The translations under genes were made by a program, and so were the position numbers. The notes beneath the pieces are model-generated. The model was given only the letters and a program-made list of their open reading frames with translations. It did no database searches and had not been told where the DNA came from. Of a DNA stretch of 64,000 nucleotides, positions 1 to 8,906 are shown one piece after another; positions within the stretch are counted from its first letter, which is position 1; every line of letters starts with the position of its first letter. The DNA is from Solibacillus sp. FSL H8-0523 (GTDB lineage Bacteria; Bacillota; Bacilli; Bacillales_A; Planococcaceae). The DNA is taken from NCBI RefSeq assembly GCF_038051985.1, contig NZ_CP150291.1, positions 1,240,001-1,304,000 of the forward strand, given 5' to 3'.

Positions 1-1
1 A

Positions 2-736
2 ACATCTATTACACAATCTGTTCGAACGTTACAATCAAATATTTATCAGCATGTTCATCATAGAGCATTACGACAAAATGTTGGACAACCTACATTGCAA
101 GAGGAGCAATTATTTTTTATTCAGCTACCATTTCTAAGTGAAACACCGATGAACGCTGAACAAATGACAAGTGCGGTTGCGGTAGGGATTGTACATGCAT
201 CGCTACAAGAGCATGAGAAAGTAAAAGAGACCGAAGCAACGTCAAAAGAGCAGCAATTAACGGTGCTTTCAGGCGATTATTATAGCGGTCGTTATTATCA
301 AATTTTAGCTGGAGCAGGTAATGTTGCTTTAATTCAAAAGCTTTCGCAGGGGATTATTGAACGTTGTGAGCACCAAGTACGCGTTTACGAAAAGCCTTGT
401 ACATTAGCGGATTGGATTGACAGCTTAACGGTCATTGAAAGTAAATTGATTGAGCAATTTTATGCGGTTTACGGCTTTACACATTACGTAGAGCTTATGA
501 AACAAACGCTCACAGTAATTCGCATACAACAAGAGTTAAACGCCTTACAACAAGGCGCATCTTGCTTTTTACACAAGGCATATACATTAAATGAGCAAGC
601 ATTTTCAGTAGAGGCTCTTTGTGAAGCGCTACAGCAGCAAGTACAAATGCGTCAACAGCAAGTACATGCGTTGTTACAGGCTTCTACACTACAAGAAGAG
701 CTGAAGCAGAAAATCGTGCAATATATCACGGCTTAG
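2..736 (+). CDS. hepS: Heptaprenyl diphosphate synthase component I (5'-truncated by window edge)
   Basis: This is the small, non-catalytic subunit of heptaprenyl diphosphate synthase, which works with HepT to make the C35 side chain of menaquinone-7. The reading frame is open from base 2, and its first residues (a Q-S-N-I-Y-Q-H-V-H pattern) resemble the N-terminal region of HepS. The gene therefore starts upstream of the window; the internal TTG at 95 is not the start. The stretch L-T-V-L-S-G-D-Y-Y-S-G-R-Y-Y is the best conserved HepS segment. It is followed by menG and hepT, the order hepS-menG-hepT seen in B. subtilis. Identification rests on this segment plus gene order; the protein family is poorly conserved. 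Confidence 0.85.
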   Translation, partial: TSITQSVRTLQSNIYQHVHHRALRQNVGQPTLQEEQLFFIQLPFLSETPMNAEQMTSAVAVGIVHASLQEHEKVKETEATSKEQQLTVLSGDYYSGRYYQILAGAGNVALIQKLSQGIIERCEHQVRVYEKPCTLADWIDSLTVIESKLIEQFYAVYGFTHYVELMKQTLTVIRIQQELNALQQGASCFLHKAYTLNEQAFSVEALCEALQQQVQMRQQQVHALLQASTLQEELKQKIVQYITA

Positions 737-760
737 TGAAACAAGAGAGGTTTTGAAAAC

Positions 761-1462
761 ATGGCAAAATCGAAAGAAGAGCGCGTTCATGAAGTGTTTG
801 AGAACATTTCTGACAGCTACGACAAAATGAACTCCGTCATCAGCTTCCAAATGCACATCGGCTGGCGTGAAGATACGATGAAGCGTATGGACGTAAAAAA
901 AGGTTCAAAATGCTTAGATGTATGCTGCGGTACAGCAGACTGGACAATCGCTTTAGCGAAAGCAGTAGGCGAAGAGGGCATGGTAAAAGGGTTAGACTTC
1001 AGTGAAAACATGTTAAAGGTCGGGAAAGAAAAAACGGCTGACATGAAAAACATCGAACTAATCCATGGCAATGCGATGGAATTACCGTTCGAGGACAATA
1101 CATTTGATTACGTAACGATTGGCTTTGGCTTACGTAACGTACCAGATTACTTGCAGGTATTACGTGAAATGAACCGTGTCGTAAAGCCTGGTGGAATTGT
1201 GGTATGTCTTGAAACGTCACAATCTGAAATTCCGGGGTACCGTCAGTTATTCCGTTTTTACTTTAAATACGTGATGCCAGTGTTTGGCAAGCTATTTGCG
1301 AAAAGTTATAAGGAATATTCATGGCTACAAGAATCAGCAAATGAATTCCCAGGCATGAAAAAATTAGCGCAAATGTTTAAAGAAGCGGGCTTACAAAATG
1401 TCACATACAAGCCATATAGCGGTGGGGCAGCTGCTATGCATATGGGCTTTAAAAAGAAATAA
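761..1462 (+). CDS. menG: Demethylmenaquinone methyltransferase
   Basis: This class I SAM-dependent methyltransferase of the UbiE/MenG family performs the last step of menaquinone synthesis, C-methylation of demethylmenaquinone. The protein has 233 residues, the usual length. The SAM-binding motif [11 protein letters not shown], lies at about residues 52-61, and the family signature F-G-L-R-N-V-P-D follows in the middle. An AGAGAGG-like ribosome site lies upstream of the ATG. It sits between hepS and hepT, so ring methylation and side-chain synthesis are encoded together. The call is firm. Confidence 0.97.
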   Translation: MAKSKEERVHEVFENISDSYDKMNSVISFQMHIGWREDTMKRMDVKKGSKCLDVCCGTADWTIALAKAVGEEGMVKGLDFSENMLKVGKEKTADMKNIELIHGNAMELPFEDNTFDYVTIGFGLRNVPDYLQVLREMNRVVKPGGIVVCLETSQSEIPGYRQLFRFYFKYVMPVFGKLFAKSYKEYSWLQESANEFPGMKKLAQMFKEAGLQNVTYKPYSGGAAAMHMGFKKK

Positions 1463-1484
1463 TAGTGGGAGTAGGTTTTGACGC

Positions 1485-2459
1485 GTGGAAAAGATGAAAC
1501 TAAAAATGCTATATGCGGATATTAAATCAGATATAGAAATCATCGAAAACGAATTAGAACAAGCGTTGAATTCATCTTCACACATATTGAATGATGCCTC
1601 TATTTATTTACTACAAGCCGGCGGGAAACGTATTCGCCCGGTATTTGTGCTACTTAGCGCCAAGTTCGGTGACTATGATATCGAGCGCATGAAGAATATC
1701 GCGGTACCATTAGAGTTAATTCATATGGGATCATTAGTCCATGATGATGTCATTGATGATTCAGACATGCGTCGTGGTCGCGAAACGGTAAAAGCACAGT
1801 ACAACAACCGTGTGGCGATGTATACGGGGAACTTTATTTTCGGTAAAGCACTACAATACGTAACGGATATTGAAAACCCACGTGTGCATCAAATTTTAGC
1901 GAAAACGATGGTGGAGTTAGTAAATGGAGAGGTCATTCAAATCGAGGATAAGTTTCGTTTAGATCAACATTTGAAAGATTATTTCCGTCGCATTAAGCGT
2001 AAAACAGCGCTGTTAATTGAATCGAGCTGCGAGCTAGGTGCGGTTGTGAGCGGAGCGGATGAAAAAATAATTGGTCACTTAAAACGCTACGGCTATTTTG
2101 TGGGCATGAGTTTCCAAATTATTGATGATATTTTGGATTTCACCGCTACGGACAAGCAGCTAGGAAAGCCTGCAGGAAGCGATTTAATGCAAGGGAATAT
2201 TACGTTACCGATTTTACTAATGAAGGACGATCTACGCTTACAGCCGCTGTTACAGAAGGTGGCTACGCATGGATTAACCGAACAAGAGCGCCAAGACATG
2301 CTCGTGCTTGTTCGTAAGTCAGCTGCGATTAAAGAAGCAACAAAAATTAGTAATCTGTATTTACAAAAAGCATTAAAAGAAGTAGAAGCGTTACCAAATC
2401 ATCCGATGAAAAAGAAATTGCGCGATATTGCTTTATATATGGGTAAGAGAAAATCATAA
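1485..2459 (+). CDS. hepT: Heptaprenyl diphosphate synthase component II (catalytic)
   Basis: This catalytic trans-prenyltransferase condenses isopentenyl diphosphate units onto farnesyl diphosphate to give heptaprenyl diphosphate. Both aspartate-rich motifs are intact: D-D-V-I-D at residues 87-91 and D-D-I-L-D at 214-218, with the G-G-K-R-I-R-P motif near 47-52. A GTG start was chosen because GGAGTAGG lies 9 bases upstream; an in-frame ATG lies 9 bases further on and cannot be excluded. The protein has 324 residues, as expected, and belongs to the hepS-menG-hepT transcription unit. Confidence 0.96.
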   Translation: MEKMKLKMLYADIKSDIEIIENELEQALNSSSHILNDASIYLLQAGGKRIRPVFVLLSAKFGDYDIERMKNIAVPLELIHMGSLVHDDVIDDSDMRRGRETVKAQYNNRVAMYTGNFIFGKALQYVTDIENPRVHQILAKTMVELVNGEVIQIEDKFRLDQHLKDYFRRIKRKTALLIESSCELGAVVSGADEKIIGHLKRYGYFVGMSFQIIDDILDFTATDKQLGKPAGSDLMQGNITLPILLMKDDLRLQPLLQKVATHGLTEQERQDMLVLVRKSAAIKEATKISNLYLQKALKEVEALPNHPMKKKLRDIALYMGKRKS

Positions 2460-2496
2460 ATTTTTCAAGCAAATTTCGGTATTACTCTAATATTTG

Positions 2497-2525
2497 TTGC
2501 AGTTTGGACATAGTTTTGGTAATAT
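2497..2525 (+). promoter_or_regulatory. Putative sigma-A promoter of ndk
   Basis: TTGCAG and TAATAT are separated by 17 bases, about 45 bases upstream of the ndk start codon. There is no obvious terminator between hepT and ndk, so ndk may be transcribed both from here and by read-through. Confidence 0.5.
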
Positions 2526-2574
2526 TTATCGGTAGGTGTAAAACCTTTTACTCAAATTTAGGGAGTGTTTTATA

Positions 2575-2994
2575 ATGGCAATCGAAAAAACTTTTTTAAT
2601 GGTTAAACCTGATGGCGTAGAACGTCAAGTAGTTGGAGATATCGTTGACCGCTTTGAACGTCGCGGTTTCGTTTTACGTGGAGCAAAATTAATGGTAGCT
2701 TCTCGTGAATTAGCTGAAGCGCATTACGCTGAGCACGCTGAGCGTCCATTCTTCGGTGAATTAGTAGACTTCATCACTTCTGGTCCAGTATTCGGTATGG
2801 TTTGGGAAGGCGAAAACGTTATCCAATTATCTCGTATCATGATGGGTGCTACAAAGCCTGAAGAATCTAACCCAGGTACAATCCGCGGTGACTACGCTGT
2901 GACTTTATCTCACAACGTTATCCACGGTTCTGACTCTTTAGCTTCTGCTGAACGCGAAATCGGTTTATGGTTTGGCGAAGGTTTAGCTGAATAA
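2575..2994 (+). CDS. ndk: Nucleoside diphosphate kinase
   Basis: It transfers the gamma phosphate of NTPs to NDPs through a phosphohistidine intermediate and so balances nucleotide pools. The 139-residue protein has the active-site motif N-V-I-H-G-S-D with catalytic His117 and begins with the typical [16 protein letters not shown] lies upstream of the ATG. Codon use is strongly biased toward T- and A-ending preferred codons, consistent with high expression. It ends at a clear terminator. Confidence 0.98.
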   Translation: MAIEKTFLMVKPDGVERQVVGDIVDRFERRGFVLRGAKLMVASRELAEAHYAEHAERPFFGELVDFITSGPVFGMVWEGENVIQLSRIMMGATKPEESNPGTIRGDYAVTLSHNVIHGSDSLASAEREIGLWFGEGLAE

Positions 2995-3007
2995 TTTAGA
3001 CTTTACA

Positions 3008-3040
3008 AAAAGCTATCACTTTATGTGGTAGCTTTTTTTT
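3008..3040 (+). terminator. Intrinsic terminator after ndk
   Basis: An AGCTATCAC/GTGGTAGCT stem (one G-T pair) with a short loop is followed by a run of eight T. Confidence 0.9.
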
Positions 3041-3163
3041 CTTGCCATGAATTAAGTAATACTAAAATTCATACTTGATAATGTTATAATGTATCTGAAT
3101 AATGAAACTATATTGAAAATCAAAACGTATAAAAATTATTGGTTGTAGATGAGGAGGATATGT

Positions 3164-3379
3164 ATGTGGGTTTGGGCTATTGTATCGGTAATGGCGGTTG
3201 GAGCGATAGCAGTTATTACAGAAGCACGCAATGAAAGTAAGCGTATTGATGTGAAGAAATTAAATAAAGAAATTGAGTTGGAAAAATTGCGTCTTGAAAA
3301 TTTTGATAGAGAAACTGAAAAAATGCGCTTAGAGTTGGAACATTCAAAACAACTAATGTTAGAGCACAAGCAAAAATAA
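3164..3379 (+). CDS. Small membrane-anchored coiled-coil protein, copy 1 of 3
   Basis: Function is not recognised. The 71-residue protein has one N-terminal membrane segment (about residues 2-19) and a charged heptad-like helix rich in E, K, L and R to the end. The ATG at 3164 was chosen because GGAGG lies 6 bases upstream; an upstream in-frame ATG overlaps that ribosome site and is rejected. The C-terminal half shares the pattern E-I-E-L-E-(K/R)-L-R-L-E-N-F-D with the next gene and E-T-E-K-M-R-L-E-L-E-H-S-K-Q-L with the third, so the three genes are paralogues. The layout resembles PspB-type proteins (one membrane helix followed by a cytoplasmic coiled coil), but this is only a topological likeness. 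Confidence 0.75.
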   Translation: MWVWAIVSVMAVGAIAVITEARNESKRIDVKKLNKEIELEKLRLENFDRETEKMRLELEHSKQLMLEHKQK

Positions 3380-3419
3380 TTTTTTACATAACAAAAGCTA
3401 ATTAAAAGGAGTGGTCAAT

Positions 3420-3635
3420 ATGTATTTTTGGGTAATAATTATGGTTATTGCAATAGTAGGAATTTTATCTGATACGTACACTAAAAATAAAAAAATCGAA
3501 TTAAAGAGAATCGACAAGGAAATTGAACTCGAGCGTCTACGTCTTGAAAATTTCGATAAAGAAACCGAAAAAATGAAATTAGAATTAGATTATACAAAAC
3601 AGCATTTAATAGAAACGAAAAAGCCATCTAAATAA
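3420..3635 (+). CDS. Small membrane-anchored coiled-coil protein, copy 2 of 3
   Basis: This 71-residue paralogue of the preceding gene has a membrane helix at about residues 2-18 and then a charged amphipathic helix. AAAGGAG lies 8 bases before the chosen ATG; a GTG 9 bases earlier overlaps the ribosome site. The N-terminal membrane part differs from copy 1 while the segment I-E-L-E-R-L-R-L-E-N-F-D is nearly the same, so the coiled coil is the conserved part. The cluster is probably transcribed as one unit, since gaps are short and no terminator lies between the copies. Confidence 0.75.
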   Translation: MYFWVIIMVIAIVGILSDTYTKNKKIELKRIDKEIELERLRLENFDKETEKMKLELDYTKQHLIETKKPSK

Positions 3636-3653
3636 GGGAGTGTGTTCGTACGT

Positions 3654-3884
3654 ATGGAAGATATCATCATTTTGTCTATTATTTTTGGTTCAGGTGCTTT
3701 AATTGCGTTAACGGCTATTCTTACAGCTCATAAACGGTCTAGTATGAAGCTACAAATAAAGCAGCTAGAGGTTGAAGCGCAACTAGAACAAATTCGATTG
3801 GAAAGCTATCAGTTTGAAACGGAAAAAATGCGTCTGGAACTTGAACATTCGAAGCAGCTTTTACTGGAAACACGTAGGGACTAG
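3654..3884 (+). CDS. Small membrane-anchored coiled-coil protein, copy 3 of 3
   Basis: Third and most divergent paralogue: about 76 residues, with one hydrophobic segment (about residues 4-24), a short basic stretch, and a coiled-coil helix ending E-H-S-K-Q-L-L-L-E-T. The start is uncertain. AAGGGAG is followed either by a GTG one base later (too close) or by this ATG 13 bases later (rather far). It lies directly upstream of the separate cheR promoter. The positive residues after the membrane helix suggest a cytoplasmic C-terminus. Confidence 0.7.
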   Translation: MEDIIILSIIFGSGALIALTAILTAHKRSSMKLQIKQLEVEAQLEQIRLESYQFETEKMRLELEHSKQLLLETRRD

Positions 3885-3888
3885 TTAA

Positions 3889-4737
<849 letters not shown>

Positions 4738-4800
4738 TAATTGATTGATTTTATAGATGTCGTGAAAGCAGAACGTCAAATTGAATTTTGAGGCTCGAAT

Positions 4801-4840
4801 AAATGCGCTTTTCGTACAGTCACGAAAGGCGTATTTTTAT
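4801..4840 (+). terminator. Intrinsic terminator after cheR
   Basis: AATGCGCTTTTCGT pairs with ACGAAAGGCGTATT (wobbles allowed) and is followed by TTTTATT. Confidence 0.8.
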
Positions 4841-4875
4841 TGAGAATAACTTTGTATAAAGTTTTTCCTACGTCT

Positions 4876-4978
4876 AGGCTAAAGCGCCAGCCACTCGAGC
4901 TTTTCGGTCCCGCCTTCGAAAATGGTTAAGCATTTACTTTCTAGTCGAGGCTTACAGGGAGCTTTAGCGCTTTTGCCT
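4876..4978 (+). repeat. Structured intergenic repeat, copy 1
   Basis: A long imperfect palindrome lies between cheR and aroC. The outer stem AGGCTAAAGCGC/GCGCTTTTGCCT matches at 11 of 12 positions. Inside it are CAGCCACTCG, the core TTTCGGTCCCGCC, a small AAATG/CATTT hairpin, and ACTTTCTAGTCG. A second copy lies at 26527-26702 with the same core but a different outer stem. No gene is visible from 4841 to 5148 other than this element and an untypable promoter region. Confidence 0.75.
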
Positions 4979-5148
4979 TGCTTATTCAATTGTTCCTTGT
5001 TTTGCTATCCCGTGCATTATTTTTTAAGTAAAACGTTCAGAATATTCTAAAATAGTGGATAACTGCTCGGAAATGCTACTGCTATTTGAAAATAAATATG
5101 TTATAGTGAAAATTACATACTTTAGCGAGTTGAAGGGAGAAAGTGTTT

Positions 5149-6330
5149 ATGCGTTATTTAACAGCAGGTGAGTCACACGGACCACAATTAACGACAATTA
5201 TTGAGGGGTTGCCGTCACTTTTACCAGTTACAGCAGAAAAAATTAATTACGATTTAAAACGTCGCCAGGGAGGCCATGGCCGGGGGCGTCGTATGCAAAT
5301 CGAAACAGATACAGTAGAAATCGTTTCCGGTGTTCGTCACGGTAAAACGTTAGGTTCACCCGTTGCTTTAATCGTAACAAATGACGACTGGAAGCACTGG
5401 ACGAAAATCATGGGGGCAGAAGAGCTACCTGAAGATATCGATCCAAACGAAATTAAGCGTCAAATTTCACGTCCACGTCCAGGACATGCGGATTTAGTAG
5501 GTGGCATGAAATACGGTCACCGCGATTTACGTAACGTGTTAGAGCGTTCAAGTGCGCGTGAAACAACAGTGCGTGTAGCCGTTGGTTCAGTTGCCAAGGC
5601 GTTATTAAATGAACTAGGGATTTCAATCGTTGCACACGTAACAGAAATCGTTGGTATTAAAGCAGATGCCGCGCTATTAGAAGGCAAATCAGCAGACGAA
5701 ATCCGTACGATTGTGGAAGAAGATCCATGCTATTGCGTAGACCCAGAAGCTTCAGCGAAAATGGTAGAAGCCATTGATGAAGCAAAACAAGCGGGCGATT
5801 CAATCGGTGGTGTAGTCGAAGTCATTATCGAAGGTTTACCAGCAGGTATTGGCTCATACGTACATTACGATCGAAAGTTAGATGCAAAGCTTGCCGCAGC
5901 GATGTTAAGCATCAATGCCTTTAAAGGTGTTGAGTTTGGTATCGGCTTTGAAATGGCCCGTAAAAAAGGCTCAGAAGTACATGATGAAATTATTTGGGAT
6001 GAAGAAAAAGGCTATACACGTACAACAAACCGCCTAGGTGGATTAGAAGGTGGTATGACGACTGGTATGCCAATCGTGGTACGTGGTGTCATGAAGCCAA
6101 TCCCAACATTATATAAACCACTACAAAGTGTGGATATTGAAACAAAAGAGCCATTTAAAGCAAGCGTAGAGCGCTCTGATAGCTGTGCAGTACCAGCAGC
6201 ATCAATCGTTGCTGAACATGTTATTGCCTGGGAAATTGCAAATGCAATCGTCGAGCAATTCCATAGCGATCAATTACCGCAATTAAAAGCGCAATTAGAC
6301 GCAATGCGTGCGTACACGAAGGAGTATTAA
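5149..6330 (+). CDS. aroC: Chorismate synthase
   Basis: It converts 5-enolpyruvylshikimate-3-phosphate to chorismate, the branch point to Phe, Tyr, Trp, folate and menaquinone, using reduced flavin (the gene is called aroF in B. subtilis). The start [11 protein letters not shown] is diagnostic and fixes the ATG; GAAGGGAGA lies just upstream, and a GTG 6 bases earlier is too close to it. The flavin/substrate motif G-G-H-G-R-G-R-R-M lies at 41-49, and E-R-S-S-A-R-E-T-T further on. First gene of an aroC-aroB-aroH-hisC-tyrA operon with gaps of only a few bases or start/stop overlaps. Confidence 0.97.
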   Translation: MRYLTAGESHGPQLTTIIEGLPSLLPVTAEKINYDLKRRQGGHGRGRRMQIETDTVEIVSGVRHGKTLGSPVALIVTNDDWKHWTKIMGAEELPEDIDPNEIKRQISRPRPGHADLVGGMKYGHRDLRNVLERSSARETTVRVAVGSVAKALLNELGISIVAHVTEIVGIKADAALLEGKSADEIRTIVEEDPCYCVDPEASAKMVEAIDEAKQAGDSIGGVVEVIIEGLPAGIGSYVHYDRKLDAKLAAAMLSINAFKGVEFGIGFEMARKKGSEVHDEIIWDEEKGYTRTTNRLGGLEGGMTTGMPIVVRGVMKPIPTLYKPLQSVDIETKEPFKASVERSDSCAVPAASIVAEHVIAWEIANAIVEQFHSDQLPQLKAQLDAMRAYTKEY

Positions 6331-6331
6331 T

Positions 6332-7423
6332 ATGAAAATTCCAGTTCGTGCTGCATCCCATTCTTATGCTGTTACGATTGGGAAAGGCATATTAAACGAA
6401 GCGGTTACTTCATTACAAGAAGTGTTCGCAAAAGCAGATAAAATCATTGTGCTAACAGACGAAAATGTCTGGGCAGCACAACAAAGCTATTTTGAAGCAA
6501 ATTTCCCGCACGCCTTTCACGTGTTTGTGATGCCAGCAGGCGAGGCTTGTAAAACATTTGATAACTACAATACAGTTCAAACATTTTTACTAGAGCAAAA
6601 ATGTACACGAAAATCACTGGTCATTGCCTTTGGTGGTGGTGCGGTTGGGGATTTAGCAGGCTTTGTTGCTGCGACTTATATGCGCGGGATTCCGTTCATT
6701 CAAGTACCGACAACGATTTTAGCGCATGACTCAGCGGTTGGTGGCAAAACAGCCATCAACCACGCGCTTGGCAAAAATATGATTGGCGCGTTTTATCAGC
6801 CACAAGCGGTCCTTTATGATACGAATTTTTTACAAAGCTTAAGTGAAAAAGAAGTACGTTCAGGTATGGCCGAAGTGATTAAGCACGCATTAATTTCTGA
6901 TTCACAATGGGTCGAGGAATTACTCGAAGGCGAGCATGTAACCGAGCTACCTGAAGAGCTACTTGCCAATTATTTAGCGCATGGCGTGCAAGTAAAGGCA
7001 AGTATCGTGGAGCAAGATGAAACCGAGCAATCGGTGCGCAAATATTTAAACTTGGGTCATACGTATGGTCATGCAATTGAGGCTGCTGCGGGTTATGGCA
7101 AGGTTGCTCATGGTGAAGCTGTGATGATTGGGTTAGTGTATTGCTTACTACTGAGCGAGCGTTACGGCAAAATCAATCATGAATTCACGAAACGCTTCTT
7201 ACACTTTGCTGAGGAAAATGGTTACCCATTTGACGCAGTACATGACTTTACATTTGATACGCTAGCAGAGTATTTAATGAAAGATAAAAAAGCAGACTAC
7301 GGACAATTACAGTTTGTGTTATTAGATACAATTGGCAAGCCATTTGTTCAAAAAGTTGAATTAGCCGAGTGCAGAGAAATTGATGAACAACTAAGACAGT
7401 TACTAACGGAGGTGCAAGCATGA
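6332..7423 (+). CDS. aroB: 3-Dehydroquinate synthase
   Basis: It makes 3-dehydroquinate from DAHP, the second shikimate step, in an NAD- and metal-dependent reaction. The NAD-binding loop G-G-G-A-V-G-D-L-A-G and the sequence H-D-S-A-V-G-G-K-T are present. Metal ligands are expected in S-G-M-A-E-V-I-K-H and L-N-L-G-H-T-Y-G-H. The ATG 8 bases after AAGGAG is taken as the start; it lies one base beyond the aroC stop. Its stop codon overlaps the aroH start (ATGA), suggesting translational coupling. Confidence 0.96.
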   Translation: MKIPVRAASHSYAVTIGKGILNEAVTSLQEVFAKADKIIVLTDENVWAAQQSYFEANFPHAFHVFVMPAGEACKTFDNYNTVQTFLLEQKCTRKSLVIAFGGGAVGDLAGFVAATYMRGIPFIQVPTTILAHDSAVGGKTAINHALGKNMIGAFYQPQAVLYDTNFLQSLSEKEVRSGMAEVIKHALISDSQWVEELLEGEHVTELPEELLANYLAHGVQVKASIVEQDETEQSVRKYLNLGHTYGHAIEAAAGYGKVAHGEAVMIGLVYCLLLSERYGKINHEFTKRFLHFAEENGYPFDAVHDFTFDTLAEYLMKDKKADYGQLQFVLLDTIGKPFVQKVELAECREIDEQLRQLLTEVQA

Positions 7424-7782
7424 TTCGAGGCGTACGCGGTGCCATTACGATTCCAGAAGATAAAGCGGAATACGTGTGGGGCGAGACAGCTAGACTTGTG
7501 AGAGAAGTAGCACAGAAAAATAACATTGCACCAGAAGATATTGCATCGATTACGATTTCAACAACGCCGGATATTCGTTCGGCGTTCCCAGCAAAATCGG
7601 TGCGTACGATGGAAGGTTGGCAATATGTGCCGATTATGTGCATGCACGAAATGGATGTACCCGGTGCGCTTCCATTATGCATTCGCGTGTTACTCCATGT
7701 AAATACGAATACACCACAAAAAGAAATCCATCATATTTATTTAGAAGATGCAGTAAAACTACGACCAGATTTAGTGAAATAG
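7420..7782 (+). CDS. aroH: Chorismate mutase, AroH (monofunctional) class
   Basis: It rearranges chorismate to prephenate for Phe and Tyr. The 120-residue protein belongs to the trimeric AroH fold, not the helical AroQ type. The catalytic set of the B. subtilis enzyme (Arg7, Glu78, Arg90, Tyr108) is present with a shift of one: Arg6, Glu77, Arg89 and Tyr107, with Cys74 at the active site. It begins R-G-V-R-G-A-I-T. In B. subtilis the trpEDCFBA genes follow aroH; here hisC follows after a short gap. Confidence 0.96.
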   Translation: MIRGVRGAITIPEDKAEYVWGETARLVREVAQKNNIAPEDIASITISTTPDIRSAFPAKSVRTMEGWQYVPIMCMHEMDVPGALPLCIRVLLHVNTNTPQKEIHHIYLEDAVKLRPDLVK

Positions 7783-7805
7783 GTTAGTACGAGGAGACGT
7801 TGATC

Positions 7806-8906
7806 ATGAAGTGGAAACAACAATTATTCGGCATGCAAGCCTACAAACCAGGTAAGCCGATGGAGGAAGTAAAAAAAGAATTCGGATTAGATGAAGTGGT
7901 AAAACTCGCTTCGAATGAAAACCCATTCGGTAGCTCACCAAACGTAAAAACATTTTTACAAGGTGACGCATCCAATCACGCAATTTACCCAGATGGCTAC
8001 GCACAAAGCTTACGTACCGATTTAGCAAACTTCTACGGTGTTGCAGAAGAAGAGCTGATTTTAGGAAATGGTTCAGATGATTTAATCGCAATCATTACAC
8101 GTGCTTTACTTTACCCAGGGGTGAACACAGTAATGGCGGACCTTTCTTTCTCTCAATACTGGCATAATGCAGAAATTGAAGGCGCAGAAGTACGTAAAGT
8201 GCCAATGCAAGCAGGCGTCCATGATTTAGATGCGATGCTTGAAGCGATTGACGAAAATACGTCAGTTGTGTGGGTATGTAATCCGAATAATCCAACTGGA
8301 ACACTTGTATCTGACGAAGCATTAAGTGCCTTTTTAGCGAAAGTGCCAAGTGATGTGTTTGTTGTGTTAGATGAAGCGTACATCGAGTACGTTAATGACC
8401 CAGCTTACAAAGATACACTTCATTATTTCCGTGACTATAATAACTTAATTTTATTACGTACATTCTCAAAAGCATATGGTCTTGCATCATTCCGTGTTGG
8501 TTACGGAATTGCACAAGCAGATGTGATTGCCAAGCTAGACCCAGTACGTGCACCGTTTAACAATACAATTTTAAGTCAAAAGGTCGCGCAAATCGCATTA
8601 GCTGACCAAGACTATATTCAAAATTGCCGCGTTCAAAACGAGGCCGGTAAAAAACAATACGTAGCATTTTGTGAAAAACACGGCTTAAACTACTTCCCGT
8701 CTCAAACAAACTTCGTGATGTTTGAAGTAAAAGCAGATAGCGATGTCGTCTTCCAAGAATTAATGAAGCGCGGCTTTATTATTCGTAGTGGGGCGGCACT
8801 TGGCTTAGATGGCTATATCCGCGTGACAATCGGAACAGAAGCGCAAAATGCGAAGTTCTTACAACTGCTTGAGGAAGTATTAACGGAGCAAGGAGTATTC
8901 GCATGA
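7806..8906 (+). CDS. hisC: Histidinol-phosphate / aromatic aminotransferase
   Basis: This PLP-dependent class II aminotransferase serves histidine synthesis and, in B. subtilis, also the final transamination to Phe and Tyr, which explains its place among aromatic genes. The PLP lysine is in T-F-S-K-A-Y-G-L-A-S-F-R-V-G-Y (about residue 220), preceded by the aspartate of V-L-D-E-A-Y. The ATG lies 9 bases after GAGGAG; an upstream TTG is too close. Its last bases overlap the tyrA start (ATGA). Confidence 0.95.
   Translation: MKWKQQLFGMQAYKPGKPMEEVKKEFGLDEVVKLASNENPFGSSPNVKTFLQGDASNHAIYPDGYAQSLRTDLANFYGVAEEELILGNGSDDLIAIITRALLYPGVNTVMADLSFSQYWHNAEIEGAEVRKVPMQAGVHDLDAMLEAIDENTSVVWVCNPNNPTGTLVSDEALSAFLAKVPSDVFVVLDEAYIEYVNDPAYKDTLHYFRDYNNLILLRTFSKAYGLASFRVGYGIAQADVIAKLDPVRAPFNNTILSQKVAQIALADQDYIQNCRVQNEAGKKQYVAFCEKHGLNYFPSQTNFVMFEVKADSDVVFQELMKRGFIIRSGAALGLDGYIRVTIGTEAQNAKFLQLLEEVLTEQGVFA

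Noticed and set aside
7248-7682. 144-codon minus-strand frame across aroB and aroH
   Set aside because: Opposite two catalytically complete genes; no family resemblance and no ribosome site.
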